Positions 7,377-14,999 of a stretch of 15,000 nt of DNA are shown piece by piece. The notes beneath the pieces are model-generated. The model had not been told where the DNA came from. It worked only from the letters and a program-made list of their open reading frames with translations, and did no database searches. Within the stretch, counting starts at the first letter, position 1, and the number at the start of each line of letters is the position of its first letter. Origin of the DNA: Dehalococcoidia bacterium (GTDB taxonomy: Bacteria > Chloroflexota > Dehalococcoidia > Bin125). The position numbers and the translations under genes are program-made. The stretch lies in NCBI GenBank assembly GCA_007571275.1, contig RKRS01000168.1, positions 1-15,000 on the forward strand, given 5' to 3'.

Positions 7377-10300
7377 ATGACGCTCGCCGACCAGGCCGCC
7401 AGGGATCGAATCGAGCAATGCCTCGACGAAACGTTGTTCGTCGAGGCAGGCGCGGGAACCGGCAAGACGCACCAGCTGGTCCAGCGGATTGTCAATCTGA
7501 TCGCGAGTGGTGATGTCCAGGCCAGTCAGATCGCTGCGATCACGTTTACCGAGAAAGCGGCTGCCGAGCTTTATGACCGGATTCTGGAGGAGATAGACCA
7601 ACAGCGCGAATCGACGAGCGACCCTGTTCGCCAGCAGCTGTTCGCCGATGCCGCCGCGCAGCTCGACCATGCCGCTATCGAGACGTTGCACGCTTTCGCC
7701 GGTCGCATTCTCAGGATGCGTCCGATTGAAGCCGGGTTGCCGCCAGGATTCCGGATCATCGATGAATCGGAGGCGTCCCTGGCATTCGCCGAACGCTGGG
7801 AAACAGCGTTGGATGCATTGCTCGAGAACGAGGATCTCGCCGACTCGCTGCTGGCCGCCTTTGACGCGGGAGTCGAAATCACCAACTTGGTAGCTGTTGC
7901 TCAGGCGCTGCACCGAGATTGGGATCGGGCTGAGCTGGACGGCGCGTGGATGCAGGCGGGCGATGCGGATGTCACGGCCATGGTCTCCGATTTCATTGCC
8001 GAGCTGCGCAGCGTCATTGACTTGCGGCATCGCTGCCTTGATGGCGCCGACAAGATGTACGCGCGACTGACCCAACTGCAGCCGTTCCTCGAGCAGTTGG
8101 AAGATCGTCAGCGTGAGCTGGGAATGGTTACGAAACTGTTGCAACACACGTCGCCGACATCGCTTCTGGTGAGCAGGGTGGGGCGACAGGCCAACTGGCC
8201 GGGCGAAGTGCTGCTCGAGATTCGCGAGCGCATGGCCGATCTGAACCAGCAACGCGACACGCTGCGCGCACAGCTCGTCCACAGCTGGCTCGCGCCGATC
8301 TTCAACGAACTGCGACGCTTCGTGCTCGACTACGCCGAAGAGCGTCGACGCAATGGCACGCTTGAGTTTCAGGACCTGTTGGTCCGCGCCAGCAAGTTGC
8401 TGGAGTCGGACGAATCCGTGGCCACGGCGATGCGCAATCGGTTTCAGCGACTGTTGATCGATGAATTTCAGGACAACGATCCGCTGCAGACTCGAATTAT
8501 TGACGCCATCACACAGGGCGAGCCTGGTCGCGCGTTCTACGTTGGCGACCCGAAGCAGTCGATCTATCGATTCCGTCGCGCTGATATCAAACAGTTCAAC
8601 CAGGTCAAGCGTCAGCACGAAGCCAGACTCACTCGGCTGACACAGAATTTCCGCTCAACGCCGGGCGTCACGGAGTTCGTCAACGCCGTGTTTCGACGGA
8701 TGATGGCAGTTGGGGCGGACCAGGCCGAGTGGGATGATCTCAACGCCTACCGCGACGGCATGGACGACGTCGAGTATGCGGTCACCGTGGTCGGTCAGAA
8801 GTACAGCCAATCGATTGATCAGACTCGAGCGTTGGAAGCGGATGCCCTGTCGCGGCTGATCGCCGACATCACGGCGTCACGATGGCAAATCTTCGACAAG
8901 GCCCAAGATCGGACCCGGGACGCTCGATTCGCGGATACTGCGGTGCTCGTCCCCAGTCGTACCGGGCTGTCCCATCTGCTACCGGCATTGGAACAACGCA
9001 ATATCCCCTATCGGTTGGAGAGCCGCTCGCTGGTCTATAACACTCGTGACATTCGTGATCTGCTGAATCTGCTGCAGGCGATCGATGATCCCACGGATCA
9101 AATCGCATTGGTCGCGGCGCTACGCTCGCCAGCATTCGCCTGCGCCGACGATGATCTGTATCGCTGGCGGCAGGCGCGAGGCGGGTGGGACTATCGACGA
9201 AGCAGGCCAGCGAGCATCGCGGCGGACGATCCGGTCGCGGATTCGATGCGTTGGCTCAACGAGACGGCGTCGCGTCGCTGGGAGATGTCAGTCAGCGCGC
9301 TGGTTGGCTACGTGATCCGCGAGCGCAGACTGATGGAATTGTCGGTGATTGAGCGTCAGCCGCGTGAACATTGGGCGCGCTATCGCTTCCTCCTCGACCA
9401 GGCTCGCGCGTTCTGCGACGGCGGCGGTTCGACATTGAGCGAATTTCTCGCCTGGAGCCAGCATCAGGCCGACGCCGATGTTCAGGTGCTCGAATCGGTT
9501 GTGCCGGAAGTAGACCACGATGCGGTGCGGATCATGACGATTCACGCGGCCAAAGGTCTGGAGTTCCCGATCGTGGTCTTTGCCGGTCTGAACGCTCCGC
9601 CGCGCAAGATTCCGCCGGCGCTGCTCTGGAGCGATAGTGATCAGCCAGAAATTCGCTTGCGTCACCAGCTGCAAACGCCCGGCTTCGCCGAGCTCTGGGA
9701 GCATGAGCAAGATCTGCAACGCGATGAATACGTGCGCCGTAACTATGTCGGCGCGACCCGGGCTCGGGATCACCTGATTATCAGTCTCTATCGCGGCGCC
9801 CAAGGGAAATCTGATGCGCACGAGATCGACCAGGTGCTGCGAACCGTCAATGCACCCTGTCGACGCCTGACACACGAACAGATCCCGAATCCACCGGAGC
9901 AGCCGCAGCACGAGCTGACGGACGATACCGACACGTTGGCCCAACGCCAGCGCTGGGTTGCGGAGCGGGAAGCGGCAGTGCGTCGTTTGACCGCGTTGCC
10001 GCACGCGTTGGCGACGAGTGTCGCGGAACGCGTCGTCGATGAAGCGGGGCAAGCGAGCGGGCAGCCGAACCACGAACCAAGCGATCATCTGCCGCCTTGG
10101 CGACGTGGTCGAGCCGGGACAGCGATTGGTCGCGCCACGCACGGCGTCTTGCAGGTGATCGGTCTGCAGCATCCGAGTGATCATGAGATCATGAACGCGG
10201 CGCAGGCTCAGGCGACGGCGGAGTCACTCACGGGGCAGGACGCAACGACGGTCGAACGGTTGGCCCGGCGGGCGCTCAGGAGTCAGGCAGTCCGAGAGGC

Positions 10301-10646
10301 GGTCTCCGCTGATCGCTACTGGCGGGAGCTGTACGCCTCAGTCGAGATCAACGGCGTCCTGCTCGATGGATTCATTGACCTGCTTTACGAACGACCCAAT
10401 GGCAACTTGGTCGTGGTCGATTACAAGACCGACGCACTGCGCCCCGGCGAAGCGGTCGATGAGGCAGTAGATCGCTATCGGTTGCAGGCGGCGTCCTACG
10501 CGTTGATGCTCGAGAAGTCGCTGGGGCGGAGCGTGGAGCGCTGCGTCCTGCTCTTCCTCGAACCTGACGAGGAGCGGGAGATCCCCGAGCTCGCTCAGAT
10601 GATCGATGAGGTCAGGGCTGAATTGGCGACCATCGACTCTCGATAG
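7377..10646 (+). CDS. addA: AddA-like UvrD/RecB-type helicase-nuclease
   Basis: ATP-driven 3'-5' DNA helicase with a C-terminal nuclease, the motor subunit of AddAB; 1089 residues. Superfamily 1 motifs run in order: Walker A AGAGTGKT (K30), Ia AITFTEKAAAEL, II LLIDEFQDNDPLQ (D362, E363), III FYVGDPKQSIYRFRRADI, IV LTQNFRSTPGV, V RIMTIHAAKGLEFPIVVFAG and VI YVGATRARDHLIIS. The nuclease residues are H922 (GRATHGVL), D1001 (LDGFIDLLYE), D1015 and K1017 (VVVDYKTD), followed by YRLQAASYALML. Both this subunit and AddB therefore carry complete nuclease sets, as in Bacillus AddAB and unlike RecBCD. The ATG at 7377 follows the addB stop by five bases, with GGG just before it. The length is somewhat shorter than AddA of Firmicutes (about 1230). 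Confidence 0.95.
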   Translation: MTLADQAARDRIEQCLDETLFVEAGAGTGKTHQLVQRIVNLIASGDVQASQIAAITFTEKAAAELYDRILEEIDQQRESTSDPVRQQLFADAAAQLDHAAIETLHAFAGRILRMRPIEAGLPPGFRIIDESEASLAFAERWETALDALLENEDLADSLLAAFDAGVEITNLVAVAQALHRDWDRAELDGAWMQAGDADVTAMVSDFIAELRSVIDLRHRCLDGADKMYARLTQLQPFLEQLEDRQRELGMVTKLLQHTSPTSLLVSRVGRQANWPGEVLLEIRERMADLNQQRDTLRAQLVHSWLAPIFNELRRFVLDYAEERRRNGTLEFQDLLVRASKLLESDESVATAMRNRFQRLLIDEFQDNDPLQTRIIDAITQGEPGRAFYVGDPKQSIYRFRRADIKQFNQVKRQHEARLTRLTQNFRSTPGVTEFVNAVFRRMMAVGADQAEWDDLNAYRDGMDDVEYAVTVVGQKYSQSIDQTRALEADALSRLIADITASRWQIFDKAQDRTRDARFADTAVLVPSRTGLSHLLPALEQRNIPYRLESRSLVYNTRDIRDLLNLLQAIDDPTDQIALVAALRSPAFACADDDLYRWRQARGGWDYRRSRPASIAADDPVADSMRWLNETASRRWEMSVSALVGYVIRERRLMELSVIERQPREHWARYRFLLDQARAFCDGGGSTLSEFLAWSQHQADADVQVLESVVPEVDHDAVRIMTIHAAKGLEFPIVVFAGLNAPPRKIPPALLWSDSDQPEIRLRHQLQTPGFAELWEHEQDLQRDEYVRRNYVGATRARDHLIISLYRGAQGKSDAHEIDQVLRTVNAPCRRLTHEQIPNPPEQPQHELTDDTDTLAQRQRWVAEREAAVRRLTALPHALATSVAERVVDEAGQASGQPNHEPSDHLPPWRRGRAGTAIGRATHGVLQVIGLQHPSDHEIMNAAQAQATAESLTGQDATTVERLARRALRSQAVREAVSADRYWRELYASVEINGVLLDGFIDLLYERPNGNLVVVDYKTDALRPGEAVDEAVDRYRLQAASYALMLEKSLGRSVERCVLLFLEPDEEREIPELAQMIDEVRAELATIDSR

Positions 10647-10655
10647 GCTCAGGCT

Positions 10656-11654
10656 ATGGCGGTGTATCTGTTCCACGGCGCGGACCGGTTTGCGCGACTT
10701 GAAGCGGTGGCGGCGCTGCGACGCGAGCATGACACGGACGGCTCGCTGGCGAACAACTCGGTCTCGTTCGACGGCGCCCGCGTCTCGCTCAGCGAGCTCA
10801 GCGCGGCGGTCTCGGCGGCGCCGTTCCTGGGCGGTGTGCGTTGGGTGCGGGTTGACGGTCTCTGCGCACGTTTCGGCGCTCCTCGACGCGGCGGACGACA
10901 GCTCGGTGAATGGGAGGGTCTGAACGACGTGCTCCAACAGACGCCGCCAACCACCGTGCTGGTTTTCGTCGAAGACGAATTGCGCCGCGCGAATCCAATG
11001 CGGCGATTGATCGAGCCGCTGGCCAATGCGCGTGAGTTCGCGCGACTCAAACCAGAAGAAGCCCTGGAGTGGCTGCGCGGAGAGGTGCGCCAGCGCGGAT
11101 TGCATATGACTCGCAACGCGGCCCAGATGTTGGTCGACCGCGCTGGCGGTGATCGTGGCGCGTTGACCCAGGCAGTGGACAAGCTCTCGCTCTACGCCGG
11201 CGACGCGAACGTTGATGAAACGATTGTCGAAGCAATGGTGCCGGCTCTGCGTTCCGTCTCGATCTTTAATCTGATCGACGCGGTTGCCGAGCACCGACTG
11301 ACGGACGCCATGCGCGCTCTCGATGGCGTGCGCGCGGATGGCGAGCCGGAGACGCGCATCATTCAGATGCTGGCGCGGACCTATCGGCAGATCGTGGTTG
11401 CGAGGGAAGTGATCGATCAGGGCGGCTCGAACGACGATATTCAGGCCGCGACCAAGACCAATTTTGGCTGGTTGGCGCGTCGCCTGCGACGGCAGGCGCA
11501 GGCGTACACGCAGGCATCGGCGGATGCGGCGCTGGCGCGCATTCTCGAAGCCGAAATCGCGATCATCGATTACCGGCGAAACGACGGTGGATTGCCTGAG
11601 GATGTCGCGGTTGAGTTGCTCGTGGCTGAACTCGCCGGCGCTGGTCGTCCCTAG
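10656..11654 (+). CDS. holA: DNA polymerase III delta subunit (clamp loader)
   Basis: Delta opens the beta clamp and, with gamma/tau and delta', loads it on primed DNA. The protein has 332 residues, the usual size. It opens with AVYLFHGADRFARLEAV, the HolA form of the AAA+ N-terminus, which lacks a functional Walker A as expected for delta. Later elements fit: TVLVFVEDELRR, AREFARLKPEEALEWLRGEV, MLVDRAGGDRGALTQAVDKLSLYAG, SVSIFNLIDAVAEHRLTDAMRAL and MLARTYRQIVVAREVI in the collar-domain helices. The ATG at 10656 is nine bases after the addA stop. The clamp gene dnaN heads the same block, so the two direct binding partners bracket addBA. The stop TAG lies in a CTAG shared with the stop of the convergent ABC gene. 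Confidence 0.9.
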   Translation: MAVYLFHGADRFARLEAVAALRREHDTDGSLANNSVSFDGARVSLSELSAAVSAAPFLGGVRWVRVDGLCARFGAPRRGGRQLGEWEGLNDVLQQTPPTTVLVFVEDELRRANPMRRLIEPLANAREFARLKPEEALEWLRGEVRQRGLHMTRNAAQMLVDRAGGDRGALTQAVDKLSLYAGDANVDETIVEAMVPALRSVSIFNLIDAVAEHRLTDAMRALDGVRADGEPETRIIQMLARTYRQIVVAREVIDQGGSNDDIQAATKTNFGWLARRLRRQAQAYTQASADAALARILEAEIAIIDYRRNDGGLPEDVAVELLVAELAGAGRP

Positions 11655-12643
11655 ATCTCGAGCACTGGGTTGTAGCAGGCGACCCGCTGGCCGATCCGAC
11701 CGCCAACCACTGCTGCGAGCTCGGGTTCGCCGTCGTTGCGGCAACGGGTGAGCGCCTTGGGGCAGCGATCGAGATAGGCGCAGTGCTCACCGATCTCCTC
11801 GCTGGTCAGGTCGGGTAGACCGCCAGGGATCTGGCGGAGTCGGGAGCGACGACGACGGTCGAGTCTGGGCAACGTGTCGAGCAGCGCCCAGGTGTACGGA
11901 TGTCGCGGCTGGCGATAGAGCGGCACGACATCGTCGACTTCCATGACGCGGCCGGCGTAGATGATCGCGACTCGCTCTGCGATTTGGGCGACGACGCCCA
12001 TGTCGTGGGTGATCAGCAGGATCGCGGTGCCGCGCTCGTCGCGTAGCCGCTCAAGCTCGTAGAGGATCTGCGCCTGAACCGTGACATCGAGTGAGGCGGT
12101 CGGTTCATCGGCGATCAGGACCTGCGGGTCAAGCACCGTGGCGATCGCGATCATGATGCGTTGACACATGCCGCCCGACAGCTCACCGGGATACGATTTG
12201 GCGATTCGAACGGGATCGGGCAGTTGCATCGCGTTGAGCGCCTCGAGCGCGCGTTCCCGCGCCTCGCCTTTACTGACCGTCCGATGCGACGTGATGACCT
12301 CTTCCACCTGCTGGCCAACCGTGATGATCGGATTGAGGCCGGCGATCGGATCCTGAAAGATCATCGAGATCTGATCGCCGCGAATGCGCTGTAACTCCTG
12401 GCGGTCCATGGAGCCGAGATCACGATGCTCATAGCGAATGACGCCTGAGGTCTGGTCGGCGTTGCGTGGCAGAATGCGCAGAACGGCCAGTCCCAAGGTG
12501 GTCTTGCCCGAACCGCTCTCACCGACCAGCGCGACGATCTCACCGCGTTCCATGCTCAACGAAGCGCCGCGGACGGCGCGCACCGGACCCTCTCGGGTGC
12601 GATACTCGATGCTGACGTCGTCGATGGTCAGAACGGGCGGCAC
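11651..12643 (-). CDS. Oligopeptide/dipeptide-type ABC transporter ATP-binding protein (OppD/DppD family)
   Basis: A 330-residue nucleotide-binding subunit that would power peptide (or nickel/sugar oligomer) import at the inner face of the membrane. It has Walker A GESGSGKTT (K47), Q-loop MIFQDPIAGLNP (Q97), signature LSGGMCQR (155-162), Walker B VLIADEPTASLD (D179, E180) and H-loop THDMGVVA (H213). The C-terminal oligo_HPY extension RHPYTWALLDTLPRL follows, with cysteines C288-x5-C294-x6-C301 and C323 as in OppD/DppD proteins, where a [4Fe-4S] cluster has been described. The start is GTG at 12643; there is no clear Shine-Dalgarno sequence and no in-frame ATG nearby. No permease, binding protein or OppF gene is present in the window. 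It lies 72 bp downstream of lexA on the same strand. Confidence 0.9.
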   Translation of the reverse strand: MPPVLTIDDVSIEYRTREGPVRAVRGASLSMERGEIVALVGESGSGKTTLGLAVLRILPRNADQTSGVIRYEHRDLGSMDRQELQRIRGDQISMIFQDPIAGLNPIITVGQQVEEVITSHRTVSKGEARERALEALNAMQLPDPVRIAKSYPGELSGGMCQRIMIAIATVLDPQVLIADEPTASLDVTVQAQILYELERLRDERGTAILLITHDMGVVAQIAERVAIIYAGRVMEVDDVVPLYRQPRHPYTWALLDTLPRLDRRRRSRLRQIPGGLPDLTSEEIGEHCAYLDRCPKALTRCRNDGEPELAAVVGGRIGQRVACYNPVLEI

Positions 12644-12715
12644 GCGCTGAGTCCAGATACCTGCACGGCGCAGACCCTATCGACTGTACCACTGGGTAGA
12701 CAGATCACTGCGAGA

Positions 12716-13441
12716 TTAGTGAGGACGCCGGATGATGGAGACCACCCGACCTTGGATCATCATGTTCGACTCGTCGGTGAAGATCGGATCCATGGTTGGG
12801 TTCTCGGGCTGCAGCCGCACCTGATCCTGTTCGTAGTAGAGCCGCTTGAGCGTGCAGATATTCTCGTCACGCAGCCAAACAGCGACCATTTGACCATTGG
12901 CAACGTTCGGCGCCTCTTCCAGGATCACGGTGTCGTTGTCCGCGATCAGCGCGTCGATCATGGAGTCGCCCCGCACGGTCAAGGCAAAGACGCGCTCCGG
13001 ATCGCGCCCGGCGAGCATGTCTGAGGTCACGCTGATTTTGCTTTCCGCGTGATCGACATCGACGCCTTCGGGGACCAGCGAGCGCGTGCCGGCGGCGATG
13101 GAGCCGAGGAGTGGGACAGAGAGCGAGGCAATGCTCGGTTCGACGCGGGTCGGTTCGATTGGCTCAACCGGCTGGGTCAGCGAAATCGTGCGGGCTCGCT
13201 CGCGGTCACGGCGGATGTGACCTTCGCGCTCGAGAATCTTGAGGTTGTAGTCGGCCACCGATGTCGACGACAGCTGGCAACCTTCGACGATGTCGCGGAC
13301 CGAGGGCGGATAGTGATATCGGGCGAAGTAGTCCCTGAGGTAGGCCAGGATGCGTTCAGGTTTATCGGAGCGCGGCCCGCGCTTGCCGCGACGAGGGGCG
13401 GTCGTCGCTTCTATCTGAGTGTGTGGCGTCTTCTCTGGCAT
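12716..13441 (-). CDS. lexA: LexA-type SOS transcriptional repressor (S24 autoprotease)
   Basis: Represses DNA-damage genes until RecA filaments trigger self-cleavage. It has 241 residues, longer than the roughly 202 of E. coli LexA because of a basic N-terminal tail (MPEKTPHTQ...RRGKRGPRSD, about 25 residues) and a proline-rich linker. The winged-helix DNA-binding domain spans about 28-88 (ILAYLRDYFARYHYPPSVRDI, then STSVADYNLKILEREGHI). The cleavage site is A117-G118 in LLGSIAAGTR. The catalytic dyad is S160 (TVRGDSMIDALI) and K199 (ICTLKRL). The C-terminus VRLQPENP, then MIQGRVVSIIRR, is standard for LexA. The ATG at 13441 has GGAG (13450-13453) at 8-base spacing. Its upstream region holds a candidate LexA operator, so autoregulation is likely. 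Confidence 0.95.
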   Translation of the reverse strand: MPEKTPHTQIEATTAPRRGKRGPRSDKPERILAYLRDYFARYHYPPSVRDIVEGCQLSSTSVADYNLKILEREGHIRRDRERARTISLTQPVEPIEPTRVEPSIASLSVPLLGSIAAGTRSLVPEGVDVDHAESKISVTSDMLAGRDPERVFALTVRGDSMIDALIADNDTVILEEAPNVANGQMVAVWLRDENICTLKRLYYEQDQVRLQPENPTMDPIFTDESNMMIQGRVVSIIRRPH

Positions 13442-13529
13442 CGTGTCGACTCCGATCGCTTTCGGTTGTCACGCCGGCGATGTGGTCCCAGTGTGGCGAT
13501 CTGGCCGCCGCCAGTGACAAATATGAGGG

Positions 13530-13538
13530 AGTATAGCA
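13530..13538 (-). promoter_or_regulatory. Extended -10 promoter for lexA
   Basis: Reading the minus strand, TGCTATACT is an extended -10 (TGn plus TATACT, one base from TATAAT). The -35 position at 17 bp (CCGCAC) is poor, which fits an extended -10 promoter that may rely on the TGn element. Transcription would begin near 13523 and leave a leader of roughly 80 bases before the lexA ATG. Confidence 0.5.
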
Positions 13539-13557
13539 CTGATCGCGCAGGTGTGCG

Positions 13558-13569
13558 GAATTTTCGTTC
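13558..13569. promoter_or_regulatory. Candidate LexA operator in the lexA promoter
   Basis: GAATTTTCGTTC matches the Gram-positive-type LexA box GAAC-N4-GTTC at 7 of 8 defined positions (one T for C in the left arm). It lies next to the -35 region of the lexA extended -10 promoter, a natural position for autorepression, and between lexA and the divergent deacetylase gene. The operator used by this lineage's LexA is not known to me, so this rests on motif similarity and position. Confidence 0.4.
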
Positions 13570-13651
13570 TGTGCTTTCCCGTCCATTGCGCGCGTATAGG
13601 CTAATCGTGACAGCTCGTTGCTTCGCAGCTCCGCTCGGAAAGACCAGACCC

Positions 13652-14404
13652 ATGACTACGCCTCCCGATACCGACAACAAGGTTGGCTTGGTGATCGCCG
13701 CCCATCCCGATGATCCCGATTTCGGCGCAGGCGGTACCGCAGCGCTCTGGACCACGCTTGGCTGGGACATGCACTACCTCATCGTGACGAACGGAGCCAA
13801 AGGCTCGGCTGATCCGGAGATGACCTCGGAGCGGCTGATCCCGATGCGCGAGCAGGAGCAGCGCAATGCGGCCGAGGAGCTGGGTGTGATCAGCTGTACG
13901 TTTCTCGGCGGTATGGATGGCGAACTCGAGTACACGCGCGAGTATCTGGGCGGGATCGTGAAGGCGATCCGCACGATCAAACCGCACGCCGTCTTCACCC
14001 ATTCGACTGACCGCATCCACCGCCGCGCATTGGAAGCGGATCCGTCTGACCCACTCTCGGAGTGGCGTGGATTCATCAATCACCGCGACCATCGCTGCAC
14101 CGGCGAGATGACCCTCGACGCCGTCTACCCCACCGCACGTGATCGCCTCAACTTTCCCGAGCATCTGGAAGAAGGGCTTGAGTGCCACAAGGTGGCTGAA
14201 CTGTTTATCTGGGGGAGCCAGGCTGCCAACTACGACATCGATATCACCGACGTGATCCAGACCAAAATCCGCGCCCTCACGCGCCACGTCTCACAGTTCG
14301 GCGACCGTGGCGAGGACTTCATCGCCAATGTCGAGAAGCGTTGGAGCTCGGCGGACGGCCGCTTCTACGAGCATTTCGAACGGGTCTCGCTGCCAGTCTT
14401 CTAG
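13652..14404 (+). CDS. PIG-L/LmbE-family deacetylase (MshB/BshB-like)
   Basis: A 250-residue zinc-dependent N-deacetylase fold. Metal ligands are visible: H18 and D20/D21 in VIAAHPDDPDFGAGG, and H147 in INHRDHRCTG (H144-x-D146-H147). The family removes acetyl groups from GlcNAc-linked small molecules, as in mycothiol and bacillithiol synthesis, from mycothiol conjugates, or from glycolipids. The usual Glu after AHPDD is replaced by Pro here. Substrate cannot be assigned, and no thiol-synthesis ligase is nearby. The frame stays open upstream to 13049, but that stretch is antisense to lexA. The ATG at 13652 starts MTTPPDTDNKVGLVIAAHPDD, the normal family N-terminus. It is divergent from lexA and 25 bases upstream of the Nudix gene, with which it may be co-transcribed. 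Confidence 0.9.
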   Translation: MTTPPDTDNKVGLVIAAHPDDPDFGAGGTAALWTTLGWDMHYLIVTNGAKGSADPEMTSERLIPMREQEQRNAAEELGVISCTFLGGMDGELEYTREYLGGIVKAIRTIKPHAVFTHSTDRIHRRALEADPSDPLSEWRGFINHRDHRCTGEMTLDAVYPTARDRLNFPEHLEEGLECHKVAELFIWGSQAANYDIDITDVIQTKIRALTRHVSQFGDRGEDFIANVEKRWSSADGRFYEHFERVSLPVF

Positions 14405-14429
14405 AGACTGAGCACTTCGGCGCGATCAG

Positions 14430-14912
14430 ATGCCGCCACCGCCAACATTCTGTCCCCAGTGCGGCGTATCGCTGGAGTCGGCCGATGGCTGCCGTTCCTG
14501 CGGCTGGATCAACTACGTCGACCCCAAAGTGGCGGTGGTCATCCTGGTCAGCGACGGACAGGGTCGATTGCTCTACATCCGTCGTAATCACGAGCCGGCG
14601 ATGTATCAGTGGAGCTGGCCATCGGGGTTCGTCGATGCTGGTGAGCGGGTCGAGGACGCGGCAGCGCGCGAGGTGCGGGAAGAGACGGGGATCGAGGTAG
14701 AGATCGAGCGTCTGCTGGGGGTCTGGTCGGCGACGGGCGATCAGGTCGTGGTTATCGCCTATCGGGCGCACGTCGTTGGCGGCTCGCTGAAACCAGGTCC
14801 AGAAGCGCTGGCCGCCGCCTGGATTCCCCTGCAACCGGTCGAACGGCGCCCGCCTGCGGTGTTCGCGCACGACGCTGAGATTCTCGGCTCATTGCTCGGT
14901 CCAGAGCGGTAA
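14430..14912 (+). CDS. Nudix hydrolase with N-terminal zinc ribbon
   Basis: A 160-residue hydrolase of nucleoside diphosphates linked to another moiety. The N-terminal zinc ribbon has C8-x2-C11 (FCPQCG) and C21-x2-C24 (GCRSCGW), followed by the WINYVDPK element common in Nudix proteins with such ribbons. The Nudix box GFVDAGE...REVREETGI is complete from G66: G-x5-E72-x7-R80-E81-x2-E84-E85-x-G87, including the metal-binding glutamates. NudC-like NADH pyrophosphatases share the ribbon-plus-Nudix design, but this protein is shorter than NudC (about 260) and lacks its extra N-terminal domain, so the substrate is open. The ATG at 14430 lies 25 bases after the deacetylase stop with only a weak ribosome-binding site. 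Confidence 0.92.
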   Translation: MPPPPTFCPQCGVSLESADGCRSCGWINYVDPKVAVVILVSDGQGRLLYIRRNHEPAMYQWSWPSGFVDAGERVEDAAAREVREETGIEVEIERLLGVWSATGDQVVVIAYRAHVVGGSLKPGPEALAAAWIPLQPVERRPPAVFAHDAEILGSLLGPER

Positions 14913-14999
14913 TCGGGCGCGACAGTGATCGCAGATCGCGACGGCCTCGGTCTGTAGCTCGCCGCCACGCGAGACGGTCATGATCACCTGCCTGATGTG
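14889..14999 (-). CDS. Possible C-terminal fragment of a minus-strand gene, cut by the window edge
   Basis: On the minus strand a frame is open from the right edge to a TGA at 14889-14891, giving 36 residues that include MTVSRGGELQ and AICDHCRARLPLW, with a CxxC pair. Most codons end in G or C, as in the neighbouring genes, and plus-strand frames after the Nudix stop are broken. If real, it converges on and overlaps the Nudix 3' end by 24 bases. I do not recognise the family, and the fragment is too short for a firm call. Confidence 0.4.
   Translation of the reverse strand, partial: HIRQVIMTVSRGGELQTEAVAICDHCRARLPLWTEQ

Noticed and set aside
7332..8618. 428-codon minus-strand open frame over the addA 5' half
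   Set aside because: It is antisense to the Walker A and Walker B motifs of AddA, has no recognisable domain, and would overlap the real gene completely.
10338..11744. 468-codon minus-strand open frame across the addA 3' end and holA
   Set aside because: It is a composition-driven shadow in GC-rich DNA. The plus-strand frames hold the AddA nuclease motifs and a recognisable HolA, while the shadow is Arg/Gln/His-rich with no domain.
12683..12710. Small inverted repeat around TACCACTGGGTA between lexA and the ABC ATPase considered as a terminator
   Set aside because: The arms are only four bases with no run of T on the minus strand.
13049..13651. In-frame 200-residue N-terminal extension of the deacetylase, running antisense through lexA
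   Set aside because: The extension is the complement of the lexA coding sequence, which has complete catalytic and cleavage motifs. PIG-L proteins start close to the AHPDD motif, as from the ATG at 13652.
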